Below the pieces are notes generated by a model. The model was given only the letters and a program-made list of their open reading frames with translations. It made no database searches and was not told the origin of the DNA. 64,000 nucleotides of DNA. Source: Tolypothrix sp. PCC 7910 (GTDB lineage: Bacteria; Cyanobacteriota; Cyanobacteriia; Cyanobacteriales; Nostocaceae). Shown piece by piece: positions 27,449 through 36,105 of the stretch. The stretch lies in the NCBI RefSeq assembly GCF_011769525.1, contig NZ_CP050440.1, forward strand, positions 7,007,501 through 7,071,500, in the 5' to 3' direction. The first letter of the stretch is position 1; each line of letters begins with the position of its first letter. The position numbers were made by a program, and so were the translations under genes.

Positions 27449-30400
27449 TTATTTTTCTTCAATTGCTGCTTCAGCTTGATGTACTAAGGCTCGTAACATT
27501 TCCAATGTTTGTGTATTTACATCCTGCCATAAACTGCGCTTATGTGCCTCCAATAATTTCTCAGCAATATCACGCAAAGCCCACGGATTTTTTTGGTGAA
27601 TAAATTCCTCCACCGCAGGATCGAGCAAATAAGTATTTACTATACCCTGATACATATAATCTTCGACACATTGAGTTGTGGCATCGTAGGCAAAAAGAAA
27701 ATCTACTGTCGCCGCCATTTCAAATGCTCCTTTGTAGCCGTGACGCATTACCCCAGCAATCCACTTGGGATTAATGACGCGAGAACGATATACCCGGGCA
27801 ATTTCCTCTTTGAGTTGGCTGACTTTTGGTTGGGCGGTATTGGAATTATCACCAAAATAAATTTGCGGATTCTGTCCTTGAAGAGAACGGACTGCAGTGG
27901 TTAAACCACCTTGAAATTGGTAATAATCATCAGAATCGAGTAAGTCATGTTCGCGGTTATCTTGGTTGTGCAGCACAACTTGCGTTTGCATCAAGCGTTG
28001 CTGTAAGGCTTCGGGGGCGGAGATGGGGGACTGGGTATTGGGGACTGGGGATTGGGTATTGGGGAGTATACTGCCTGAAGTATAGGCATAAGAACTCCAG
28101 TTAATGTAAGCGCGGGCTAAATCTTGGTCATCTGTCCAATTTTGCGATTCCATTAAGCCTTGGAGTCCAGCACCGTAAGCGCCTGGTTTAGAACCAAATA
28201 TGCGATAACGCGATCGCATTTGTGCTTCCTCTGAAGTTAATCCTTCTGCTTGCCAAAAATCAGTATCTTGCTTCACTTGTGCTGCTAGGGGATTTTGTTC
28301 TTGTGGTTCATCTAAGGCGGCTACTGCTTGCACGGCTGAGTCAAATAAATCAATCATGTTGGGGAATGCATCTCGGAAAAATCCCGAAATTCGCAATGTG
28401 ACATCAACGCGAGGTCTTCCTAAAACCGACAACGGTAAAATTTCAAAATCTACTACTCGCCGCGCTGCACCATCCCATACAGGCCGCACGCCTAACAGTG
28501 CTAAGGCTTCAGCAATATCATCACCACCAGTTCGCATTGTTGCTGTGCCCCACACTGATAATGCCAGTGTTTTGGGATACTCGCCATTATCTTGGGTGTA
28601 GCGCTCAATAAGTGTTTCAGCCGCTTTCCTGCCAATATCCCAGGCTGTTTCTGTGGGTAGGGCACGAATATCTACAGAGTAAAAGTTTTTACCTGTAGGC
28701 AATACTTCCGGGCGACCGCGTGTAGGTGCGCCAGAAGCAGCACTCTGGACATATCTGCCATCTAGTCCCCGTAACAAGTTGGTGATTTCTTGCTGGGTTT
28801 GTTGCAATGCGGGGAGGAGTTTGAGGGCGATCCAGTTGAGGATAGTGGGGATTGGGGATTGGGGATTGGGGATTGGGGAATAGGATAATATGAGTTGTTC
28901 GACTAGGTAAGCGGCGTGTTCTTCGAGGATTTCTACAGCATCGCCGATAGTGTGGCAAGATTTCAGCTTGGCGACAAGATGTAAAGGCGCGAGGGTAGAT
29001 TCTGGTAGGGTAAATTTGTCGCTGAAATTGGCGGTGAGGGGGTCGAAATCTAAACTCCATTCTTCAGCTAAGGCGCGAGTAATACCGATGGAATAGCGAT
29101 TAGGGATGCGCGCGATCGCTACTATTAAATCGCGTAATTGTTGCCCTTGGGGACATTGCCCAAAAATGTGTAAGCCATCACGAATTTGGGCTTCTTTTAA
29201 TTCACAAAGATAGCCGTTGATGGAATTTAAAATTAAATTTTCAAAGTTTAAAACATCTTGTTCATTAGTAATCCCTAAGTCTTGATGTAAATTCTCTTGC
29301 AGAATTAGTTCGCGGATGCGATCGCGAATCATTGGTAATCGCACCGGATCTAAACTTTCTGCTTCGTAATACTCATCAATTAAATTCTCTAATTGTTGCA
29401 GCGAACCATAGAGTTCCGCCCGTGTCATTGGGGGTGTTAAATGGTCGATAATTACGGCTTGACTGCGACGTTTAGCTTGGGAACCCTCACCCGGATCGTT
29501 GACGATAAACGGGTAGAGGTGAGGCATTGGCCCCAAAGCCACTTCCGGATAACAATTACTGGATAAAGCTAAACTTTTACCGGGAAGCCATTCTAGATTC
29601 CCGTGTTTTCCCACATGAACTACAGCATCTGCACCAAAACATTCCCTTACCCAATAATAAAAAGCTAAATAATTATGGGTTGGTTCTAAATCCGGTGCAT
29701 GATAATTCAAACTAGGGTCAAGGTCATAACCTCGTGATGGCTGAATGCCTACGAAAATGTTACCGAGTTGAATGCCGGGAATTGGGAATTGGGTGTTTGG
29801 TAATTGGTAATTGGTAATTGGTAATGGGACATTTTTTATTTCTTCCTTATCCCCAATCCCCAATCCCCAGTCCCCCCATCGCTGAGTAATACCTTGCTGT
29901 ACGGCTGATGGTAAGGTGGCGAAATAGTTTTGGTATTCTTCCTGAGAAAGGCTTTGGTTGACTGCGCGCCAATCTCTGCCTTCTGGATCGTTGGTTACGC
30001 CAGCGGTGAGGCGTTGAATTAATTCCTCGCTATTAGCAGGTAAATTTTCTACGTGATAGCCAGCTAATTGCAAAGCCTTGAGAATTTCTACACAACTCGC
30101 TGGGGTATCTAATCCCACGCCATTAGCGAGTCGTCCATCGCGGTTAGGATAATTGGCGACAATTACGGCAATACGCCTTTCTTGGGGTGGCTTGGAACGT
30201 AAGCGTACCCAATTAGCTGCTAGTTGAGTCACAAACTCAATGCGATCGCTTATTGGTTCATAAACTACCACATCGGTTTCTAAATCCTGATTGCGCGTTT
30301 GCACTGTTTTAAAAGACACAGCGCGGCTAATAATCCGCCCATCTACCTCTGGTAGTGCCACATTCATCGCAATATCACGGGGAGAAAGCCCTGCCATTTG

Positions 30401-31447
30401 TGATTCCCACTGCTCAACTCCTCCGCCACTGAGAATCACTTGTAACACTGGCACATCCAATTTTTCCCAAAGTTCAATTTGGGGTGTTTCTGTTTCTAAC
30501 CGCGCCAGAGAAAAGCTAGTGGTATTAAGCAGTACTGCAATTTGTTCTGATTCCTTGGGTTGGAAAAACTCGCTCAATTCCTCTTGAATATCCGGTTCGC
30601 GCAATGAAGAAACAAACACAGGCACAGGCTGTAAATTTTTCTGTACCAAAGCTTGACATAAACTATCAATTACTCTTGTATTGCCAGAAAGATAGTGAGC
30701 GCGGTAGAACAGAATGCCAACTTTGGGCATGGGGCATGGGGCATGGGGGATTGGGCATTGGTAATTGGTAATTGGTAATTGGTAATTGGTAATTGGAATT
30801 TCTCCCTGTCCCCTTGTCCCCTTGTCCCCCTCATCCCCAATCCCCAGTCCCCAGTCCCCATTACCCCTTATCCCCAGAGGGGGCCCCGAGTTCCCCAATC
30901 CCCACTCATAAAACCCAATTCGCGGTACTAATTCCGGTGCTGGGGGATTAAATGAAGTTGAAAGGCAAGTATCAGAAATAAACTGGAGTGCATTAACAAA
31001 ATTTTTTACACCACCTTGGCTAAAGTATTGCCATACTTGGTTCACAATATCTAAAGGCACGCTAGACTGAGAAACTAAATGGGGATCAAAAGCATCATCC
31101 CCTGGCATTACAATGAGGTTTATACTATTGCGTTGAACAATTTCTTGTACTACTTCTAAACCGTAAGCCCAATAGGAACGTCCTCCTAATAGGCGCACAA
31201 TAATTACTTGAGCAAGTTCTAAAACTTCCTCGCCATAACTGTCTATACTTATTTGTTGTTGTAACTGCAACAGGTTGGCAACTCTTAATGCAGGAAACGT
31301 CGCAGGTAATTGAGGAACCGCAGCTGCCAGGGTTTGAATGTCTGTATCAGCAGCCGTAATAAACACAAAGGGAGCTGGAGTTTGTTCTATAAAAATCAAG
31401 TCTTCTGACTGATTCCATCCTCCGGATGTGGCACTTACACGATGCAT
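27449..31447 (-). CDS. cobN: Cobaltochelatase subunit CobN with four repeat-derived insertions
   Basis: CobN is the large subunit of the ATP-dependent enzyme that inserts cobalt into the corrin ring. Family segments include KVGILFYRAHYLSGNTRVID, HVGKHGNLEWLPGKSLALS, MPHLYPFIVNDPGEGSQAKRR (each within the conserved core), ALSVWGTATMRTGGDD and MRHGYKGAFEMAATVDFLF. At 1332 residues it is longer than usual for CobN. The excess is four in-frame peptides encoded by heptanucleotide repeats, at about residues 182-240 (GDWGLGIGD, PITNYQLPITNYQ), 524-559, 854-868 and 1127-1141 (LPNTQSPVPNTQSP). The frame stays open through all four. ChlH, the magnesium counterpart, is related, but the N-terminal sequence is CobN-like. 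It diverges from a sensor kinase gene by 88 bases. Confidence 0.9.
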   Translation of the reverse strand: MHRVSATSGGWNQSEDLIFIEQTPAPFVFITAADTDIQTLAAAVPQLPATFPALRVANLLQLQQQISIDSYGEEVLELAQVIIVRLLGGRSYWAYGLEVVQEIVQRNSINLIVMPGDDAFDPHLVSQSSVPLDIVNQVWQYFSQGGVKNFVNALQFISDTCLSTSFNPPAPELVPRIGFYEWGLGNSGPPLGIRGNGDWGLGIGDEGDKGTRGQGEIPITNYQLPITNYQCPIPHAPCPMPKVGILFYRAHYLSGNTRVIDSLCQALVQKNLQPVPVFVSSLREPDIQEELSEFFQPKESEQIAVLLNTTSFSLARLETETPQIELWEKLDVPVLQVILSGGGVEQWESQMAGLSPRDIAMNVALPEVDGRIISRAVSFKTVQTRNQDLETDVVVYEPISDRIEFVTQLAANWVRLRSKPPQERRIAVIVANYPNRDGRLANGVGLDTPASCVEILKALQLAGYHVENLPANSEELIQRLTAGVTNDPEGRDWRAVNQSLSQEEYQNYFATLPSAVQQGITQRWGDWGLGIGDKEEIKNVPLPITNYQLPNTQFPIPGIQLGNIFVGIQPSRGYDLDPSLNYHAPDLEPTHNYLAFYYWVRECFGADAVVHVGKHGNLEWLPGKSLALSSNCYPEVALGPMPHLYPFIVNDPGEGSQAKRRSQAVIIDHLTPPMTRAELYGSLQQLENLIDEYYEAESLDPVRLPMIRDRIRELILQENLHQDLGITNEQDVLNFENLILNSINGYLCELKEAQIRDGLHIFGQCPQGQQLRDLIVAIARIPNRYSIGITRALAEEWSLDFDPLTANFSDKFTLPESTLAPLHLVAKLKSCHTIGDAVEILEEHAAYLVEQLILSYSPIPNPQSPIPTILNWIALKLLPALQQTQQEITNLLRGLDGRYVQSAASGAPTRGRPEVLPTGKNFYSVDIRALPTETAWDIGRKAAETLIERYTQDNGEYPKTLALSVWGTATMRTGGDDIAEALALLGVRPVWDGAARRVVDFEILPLSVLGRPRVDVTLRISGFFRDAFPNMIDLFDSAVQAVAALDEPQEQNPLAAQVKQDTDFWQAEGLTSEEAQMRSRYRIFGSKPGAYGAGLQGLMESQNWTDDQDLARAYINWSSYAYTSGSILPNTQSPVPNTQSPISAPEALQQRLMQTQVVLHNQDNREHDLLDSDDYYQFQGGLTTAVRSLQGQNPQIYFGDNSNTAQPKVSQLKEEIARVYRSRVINPKWIAGVMRHGYKGAFEMAATVDFLFAYDATTQCVEDYMYQGIVNTYLLDPAVEEFIHQKNPWALRDIAEKLLEAHKRSLWQDVNTQTLEMLRALVHQAEAAIEEK
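28025..28070. repeat. In-frame heptanucleotide insertion 4 in cobN
   Basis: GGGTATTGGGGACTGGGGAT-type units lie inside cobN and encode the SILPNTQSPVPNTQSPIS stretch on the minus strand. The surrounding CobN sequence resumes in frame on both sides. Confidence 0.8.
28845..28888. repeat. In-frame heptanucleotide insertion 3 in cobN
   Basis: About five GGGGATT units encode SPIPNPQSPIPT on the minus strand. This is the shortest of the four insertions and has only the G-rich module. Confidence 0.8.
29771..29878. repeat. In-frame heptanucleotide insertion 2 in cobN
   Basis: On the minus strand it runs GGGGATT units, then ATTACCA units, the same module order as the cassette at 23232. It encodes GDWGLGIGDKEEIKN and PITNYQLPNTQFPIPG within CobN. 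Confidence 0.82.
30724..30905. repeat. In-frame composite heptanucleotide cassette 1 in cobN
   Basis: On the minus strand it carries the G-rich module with the unique CTCGGGGCCCCCTCTGGGG stretch, five AATTACC units and ATGCCCC units, in the same order as at 23232-23396. It encodes about 59 residues of CobN (182-240) without a stop. Confidence 0.88.
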
Positions 31448-31535
31448 AATTCTGTATTACCGTCTTAAACTGTTGATTAGAACACAAAAAACCTTTGAGC
31501 GTTAGCAGCTAGCCTCTCACACCAGACTTTTAACA

Positions 31536-33692
31536 ATGCTTAGTTCTCCTGATTTGAGCTTCTCCCGAACCTTACCCTTAGATACATTTAATCAGCTTGG
31601 GGAATTGTTACAACAGATGGCTCAAGCAGTTGGAAGTGCAGCTTTGGTATTGACAGAAGCGGTGCTGGCAAGGATTCGCGTCCCTGCTGAGTGGCAAGAG
31701 CAACGTTTTACATTGCTGGTTTCTGAGGGGTTTAGTGCGCTGTTAATGGGAAATTTTACCCGGAGGGAACAGCAGTCATTAGGTACGGAGGCAATAGGAG
31801 TTAACTTTGTAACAGGGACAAATTCCACTAATAGTTTCTCCAACTCTGGTAACCAACCCAAGCAACCTTCCTCTACATCGCAGCTTAACAGTATTTCCTA
31901 TTCTCAGGATGCCGCAGAGCTTAATACTAGGTTGACATTTAATTGCGAAGCGATCGCATCTTTCTTGGTGAAATTGCGAGATTTGTTTGGCGCTGATTCC
32001 TATACTCACCAAAATCTGCAACGTTATAGTCAAATTCTCCGTACTAATGATGCTACGCTCCAAAGTCAATTTACGCTGTTGTTATTAGAATATCTCTTGC
32101 CGCAGCTCAATCAGCAGGTAGATTTAACACAAACTTTGAATGAGCCTCATGCTTATATTTGTCAGCCTGTGGAAGATGCGCTGAAAAAACAGGTTGCTCA
32201 AGAACGACTGTTAAATCGAGTCACAAACCAAATTCGTAGAAGCCTAGATTTATCTGTCATCATGACAACGGCGCTAACACAAGTGCGTGAGTTTTTAGAA
32301 TTAGATAGATTAATAATTTATAAATTTGAGAATGCAAGTTCGACAAATCCCTCATACAACTTTGATGCTGCGTACTTAAATAGTGATAATTACCGTACCT
32401 GGTTTGGTAATCAACCAGGAGAACCTCCTCATCAACTCAACGGACAATATGCACCGCCAGCACCAATCAATCCCCAACCCCCACTACAAGATTATCAACT
32501 ACATGGGGGTTGTATAGTCTATGAAGTCCGCGCTACAGAAACAATTCCCTCAGTTTTAAATTATCGGGAAGAAACTTGCTTTGTACATCACTCCCAATGC
32601 TGGGAGAAATATCGCCAAGGTTTTACCTTAGCGGTGGTTGATGTGGAAAAGACTTATCATCTAGAACAGTGTTTGTTAAATTTTTTAAGGGAAGTACAAG
32701 TACGTGCTAAGGTAGCTGCCCCCATTATGTTTGAAGAAAAACTTTGGGGACTGCTAATTGCACATCAATGTCACGATCCACGAGAATGGACTGAAAACGA
32801 GAAAAGTTTGCTGACTGCGATCGCAGAACAATTAGCGATCGCGATTCACCAAACAGAGTTAATGCGATCGCTGCGAGATGCTGCCAGCACTCTCACTCAA
32901 GAAAAGCATACCCTGGAACAACGAGTAGCTGAACGCACACTAGAGCTACGCGATGCTTTACTCGCCGCAGAAGCCGCTAGCCGCCTGAGAAATGAATTTT
33001 TAGCCACGATTAGCCATGAATTGCTTACGCCTTTAACTTATGTCATCGGTATGTCTTCAACTTTGTTACGCTGGCCTTTAGGTGAATTGAGCCAACGTCA
33101 ACGAGATTATCTCCAAACCATCCATGACAGCGGCGAACATTTATTAGAAATGATTAATGACATCCTCGATTTATCCCAAATTGAGGCAGGCAAAGCAGTT
33201 TTAAATATTACAGAATTTTCCTTAAGAGATATAGCAGAAAGTACGCTAAAAACCTTAGAAGACAGAGCCAATCAGGTACAACTGCAGCTGACACTGGATT
33301 TGCAAATAGATCCCAGACGCGATCGCTTTACTGCCGATGCTACCAGAATCGAGCAAATTATTTCTAATTTATTAACAAATGCCATTAAATTTACCCCAAA
33401 AGGCGGCAATGTGACGTTACGGTTGTGGGTAGAAGAGGACACTGCCATCTTTCAAGTAGAAGATACAGGTATTGGCATTCCTGAAGAACAGTTACCCCTA
33501 CTTTTTGAAAAATTTCAGCAACTCGATACACCCTATCGCCGACGCTACGAAGGTACAGGATTAGGTTTAGCCTTAACTAAACAATTAGTAGAACTGCATC
33601 GCGGGCGCATTGAAGTAGAGTCTACTGTAGGCATCGGTTCAATTTTCACCGTCTGGATACCAGCCCAGCCAATGACGGCGTGTAAGTCGTGA
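31536..33692 (+). CDS. Sensor histidine kinase with a cyanobacteriochrome-like GAF domain
   Basis: Residues 1-215 are an unassigned N-terminal region (LPLDTFNQLGELLQQMAQAV). A GAF domain follows at about 230-450, then a coiled coil, HisKA with H494 (ATISHELLTPL) and a HATPase domain (NLLTNAIKF, DTGIGIP, GTGLGLAL). The GAF domain aligns with bilin-binding domains: ETCF (C348) sits where DxCF cysteines lie, YRQGFTLAVVDVE follows, and HLEQCLLNFL places C379 at the canonical chromophore cysteine, though the usual next histidine is leucine. The later AHQCHDPREW is also typical of phytochrome-like GAF domains. Bilin binding is therefore possible but unproven. There is no receiver domain and no membrane segment. 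It is divergent from cobN. Confidence 0.88.
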   Translation: MLSSPDLSFSRTLPLDTFNQLGELLQQMAQAVGSAALVLTEAVLARIRVPAEWQEQRFTLLVSEGFSALLMGNFTRREQQSLGTEAIGVNFVTGTNSTNSFSNSGNQPKQPSSTSQLNSISYSQDAAELNTRLTFNCEAIASFLVKLRDLFGADSYTHQNLQRYSQILRTNDATLQSQFTLLLLEYLLPQLNQQVDLTQTLNEPHAYICQPVEDALKKQVAQERLLNRVTNQIRRSLDLSVIMTTALTQVREFLELDRLIIYKFENASSTNPSYNFDAAYLNSDNYRTWFGNQPGEPPHQLNGQYAPPAPINPQPPLQDYQLHGGCIVYEVRATETIPSVLNYREETCFVHHSQCWEKYRQGFTLAVVDVEKTYHLEQCLLNFLREVQVRAKVAAPIMFEEKLWGLLIAHQCHDPREWTENEKSLLTAIAEQLAIAIHQTELMRSLRDAASTLTQEKHTLEQRVAERTLELRDALLAAEAASRLRNEFLATISHELLTPLTYVIGMSSTLLRWPLGELSQRQRDYLQTIHDSGEHLLEMINDILDLSQIEAGKAVLNITEFSLRDIAESTLKTLEDRANQVQLQLTLDLQIDPRRDRFTADATRIEQIISNLLTNAIKFTPKGGNVTLRLWVEEDTAIFQVEDTGIGIPEEQLPLLFEKFQQLDTPYRRRYEGTGLGLALTKQLVELHRGRIEVESTVGIGSIFTVWIPAQPMTACKS

Positions 33693-33814
33693 TTGGGGAC
33701 AAATCAATTCAAAATTCGTCTTCTCCCAAAGGGAGAGGCTACGCCAAGGAAAGTTTGCTCAACGGGGGGAACCCCCGCACGCAACTTTCCGCAAAATTCA
33801 AAATTCAAAATTAA
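33691..33814. repeat. Repeat cassette, copy B (partner at 18040-18137)
   Basis: It is nearly identical to copy A, including CAACGGGGGGAACCCCCGC and terminal AAATTCAAAATTC units, but with about 27 extra bases starting CTCCCAAAGGGAG. It begins inside the stop codon of the sensor kinase. Confidence 0.8.
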
Positions 33815-33857
33815 ATAACTCTTAGGGATTGAGATGAGGAGGATGAGGGAAATGAGG

Positions 33858-33945
33858 GGATCAATTACCAATTACCAATTACCAATTACCAATTACCAAT
33901 TACCCTATGCCCCATGCCCTATGCCCCATGCCCCATTCCCAAAAG
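33858..33945. repeat. AATTACC / ATGCCCC heptamer array at the NanE-like start
   Basis: Six or more AATTACC units are followed by ATGCCC(C/T) units. The array has the same module order as the cassettes at 23232 and in cobN. The likely start codon of the next gene (33921) is one of its ATGCCCC units. Confidence 0.82.
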
Positions 33946-34604
33946 GTTTAATTGTCTCTTGCCAAGCCCCTGTTGATTCACCGTTGCATCAACCGCTAGT
34001 AATTGCGGCGATGGCACAAGCTGCGGTGAATAATGGTGCTGTTGGGGTGCGGATAGATACCCCCAATCACATTCAAGCTGTGCGTGCTTGTGTGGATGCG
34101 CCAATTATTGGGCTGTGGAAGCAAGTTATCGCTGGCTACGATGTCTACATTACCCCTCAGTTTCACCATGCTGTAGCTGTGGCGGCTGCTGGGGCTGATA
34201 TTATTGCCATTGATGCCACCATGAGAAGCCGCCCTGGTGATGAGCAATTAGCAACGATGATTGCCAGAATTCATCAAGAATTAAATAAACCAGTTATGGC
34301 AGATGTCGATACAATTGAGGCGGCAAAAGCAGCAGTCAATGCTGGAGCAGATATTGTGGGAACAACTCTTTTTGGTTACACAGCTTCAACCAAAGATTTT
34401 ACGCCTCCTGGTTGGGAACTCCTCAGCCAGATGGTAGAACAGCTAAATATTCCCGTGATTTGTGAAGGTGGGATAGCTTCACCCCAAATGGCTCGTCAAG
34501 CCTTAGCTTTAGGGGCTGATGCTGTTGTCGTTGGTACTGCTATTACTGGGATTGACATTCAAGTCAGAGCCTATAAATCAATGATGAGTTCTGAAGAATT
34601 ATGA
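33921..34604 (+). CDS. nanE: NanE-like putative N-acetylmannosamine-6-phosphate 2-epimerase
   Basis: This is a TIM-barrel protein of the NanE family, which converts ManNAc-6-P to GlcNAc-6-P in amino-sugar catabolism. Visible family segments are GLIVSCQAPVDSPLH near the start, GVRIDTPNHIQAV, IIGLWKQVI, ADIIAIDATMRSRPG, VMADVDTIEAAKAA, ADIVGTTLFGYT and the phosphate-binding VICEGGIASP...ADAVVVGTAIT. I prefer the ATG at 33921 (MPHAPFPKGLIVS). The same frame is open back to 33834, but those residues (ITNYQLPITNYQLP) are pure heptamer-repeat translation. The stop overlaps the ackA start as ATGA, so the two are translationally coupled. No other sialic-acid genes are nearby, so the true substrate is uncertain. 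Confidence 0.85.
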   Translation: MPHAPFPKGLIVSCQAPVDSPLHQPLVIAAMAQAAVNNGAVGVRIDTPNHIQAVRACVDAPIIGLWKQVIAGYDVYITPQFHHAVAVAAAGADIIAIDATMRSRPGDEQLATMIARIHQELNKPVMADVDTIEAAKAAVNAGADIVGTTLFGYTASTKDFTPPGWELLSQMVEQLNIPVICEGGIASPQMARQALALGADAVVVGTAITGIDIQVRAYKSMMSSEEL

Positions 34605-35818
34605 AAATACTTGTACTGAATGCCGGATCTAGTAGTCAAAAAAGTTGTCTTTATGAAATCAAAGATGATTTTCTCCCCAAACAAGCACCTCAACCGCTTT
34701 GGGAAGGTAAAGTCAACTGGACGAAAGAGCAAGGTGTAGCAGAAATTCAGGTGAAAACCGCTACAGGTGAAGTGCTGGAAGAATCAATCTATGCGGACTC
34801 GCGACAAGCACATGTCACCTATATGCTTTACACTCTGACTCGCGGTGCTACCAAGGTAATTGGTAATCTGTCAGAAATCGATGTGGTAGGTCATCGTGTA
34901 GTACATGGGGGAGAAGATTACCGTAAAAGTACGGTGATTAACGAAGATGTAAAAAAAGCGATCGCCGAACTTGCTACTCTAGCACCTGTACATAATCCGG
35001 CGGCTGTGGAAGGTATAGAAGCTATCGAGCAAAGCTTGGGTGATGTGAAGCAGGTAGCAGTATTTGATACTGGATTTCATGCAACTATCCCTGATGCTAC
35101 GGCAATTTATCCCGGCCCTTATGAGTGGGTAGAGCAAGGTATCCGCCGCTATGGGTTTCATGGTATCAGTCACCAATACTGCGCTCAACGTGCGGCTGAT
35201 ATCCTGGGGCGAGATTTAGCATCGCTGAAATTAATTAATTGTCATTTAGGTAACGGCTGTTCTTTAGCAGCAATCCAAAATGGACGTAGCATTGATACGA
35301 CTATGGGCTTTACACCCTTAGATGGCTTAATGATGGGTAGTCGTTCAGGTTCCATCGATCCAGGGATTTTAATTTACCTGCTACGACAATCTAATTATTC
35401 TGCCGAAAGCCTTGATTATGTACTAAATAAAGCTTCCGGCTTACGTGGTATCTCTGGCATATCTAGTGATTTACCAGAAGTAATCGCTGCGATCGCTCAA
35501 GGTAATTATCGCGCCCAGCTGGCTTGGGATATGTACGTGCATCGCTTGCGTTCTAGCATTGGTTCTATGCTTGCCAGTTTAGGGGGGTTAGATGTCTTAG
35601 TATTTACCGCAGGTGTTGGTGAAAAATCCCCTGGAATTCGCCAAGCTGTGTCCGAAGGCTTTGGGTTTTTAGGGCTGAAAATCGACCCACAGAAAAATCA
35701 ACAAAACCCTGTTGATATAGACATTGCCACCCCAGAATCAACCGTACGGGTCTTAGTCATCCATACTCAAGAAGACTGGGCGATCGCACAACAATGTTGG
35801 TTGCTTTTCAAGCAGTAA
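34601..35818 (+). CDS. ackA: Acetate kinase
   Basis: AckA interconverts acetyl phosphate plus ADP and acetate plus ATP. The N-terminal MKILVLNAGSSSQK phosphate-binding signature, VVGHRVVHGGE, FDTGFHATIPD, YGFHGISHQYC, NCHLGNGCSLAAI and FTAGVGEKSPGIR are all present, and 405 residues is standard. The start overlaps the NanE-like stop by four bases. No phosphotransacetylase gene (pta) is in the window. Coupling of an amino-sugar-type epimerase to acetate kinase could channel acetate released by deacetylation, but that is inference. Confidence 0.95.
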   Translation: MKILVLNAGSSSQKSCLYEIKDDFLPKQAPQPLWEGKVNWTKEQGVAEIQVKTATGEVLEESIYADSRQAHVTYMLYTLTRGATKVIGNLSEIDVVGHRVVHGGEDYRKSTVINEDVKKAIAELATLAPVHNPAAVEGIEAIEQSLGDVKQVAVFDTGFHATIPDATAIYPGPYEWVEQGIRRYGFHGISHQYCAQRAADILGRDLASLKLINCHLGNGCSLAAIQNGRSIDTTMGFTPLDGLMMGSRSGSIDPGILIYLLRQSNYSAESLDYVLNKASGLRGISGISSDLPEVIAAIAQGNYRAQLAWDMYVHRLRSSIGSMLASLGGLDVLVFTAGVGEKSPGIRQAVSEGFGFLGLKIDPQKNQQNPVDIDIATPESTVRVLVIHTQEDWAIAQQCWLLFKQ

Positions 35819-35921
35819 AAAATAGCACTTATAATCTTCACGCAATTATTTCTCTGCATTGCCATGAGCCTTGGCTGTTGATTTTTGTTGTGCTGTAATT
35901 ATATATACTAGCCAATGCGCT

Positions 35922-36053
35922 GAGAGATTGCAGTTTTTTGGTGGAGGTTGTCAATTGGAATCGGGGATAGGAAATTCAAAAATATTGTGTAAAGACGCGA
36001 TTAATTGCGTCTGTGCAAATCTTGACAACCCCCACCAATCAATATGCAATTTC
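35922..36053. repeat. Long inverted repeat enclosing the 20-bp palindrome, copy 3
   Basis: The left arm contains GCAG...GGTGGAGGTTGTCAA (35926-35953) and the right arm TTGACAACCCCCACC (36021-36035) with matching outer parts. They enclose AGACGCGATTAATTGCGTCT (35993-36012). The unit could fold as a cruciform or be a small non-autonomous element. The rest of the 35819-36105 gap shows no gene. Confidence 0.6.
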
Positions 36054-36105
36054 CATGCGTCACATCTGACGAATAATCCCCAGCTAATAAGGTCAGTCAA
36101 TCACA

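Noticed and set aside
27449-31447. Identification as ChlH (magnesium chelatase H subunit)
   Set aside because: The N-terminal and middle segments (for example GILFYRAHYLSGN, EWLPGKSLALS) fit CobN better, and the excess length comes from repeat insertions.
33834-33920. N-terminal extension of the NanE-like protein
   Set aside because: The extra residues (ITNYQLPITNYQLP) are the translation of AATTACC units, the same as in the cobN insert, and are not part of the enzyme fold.
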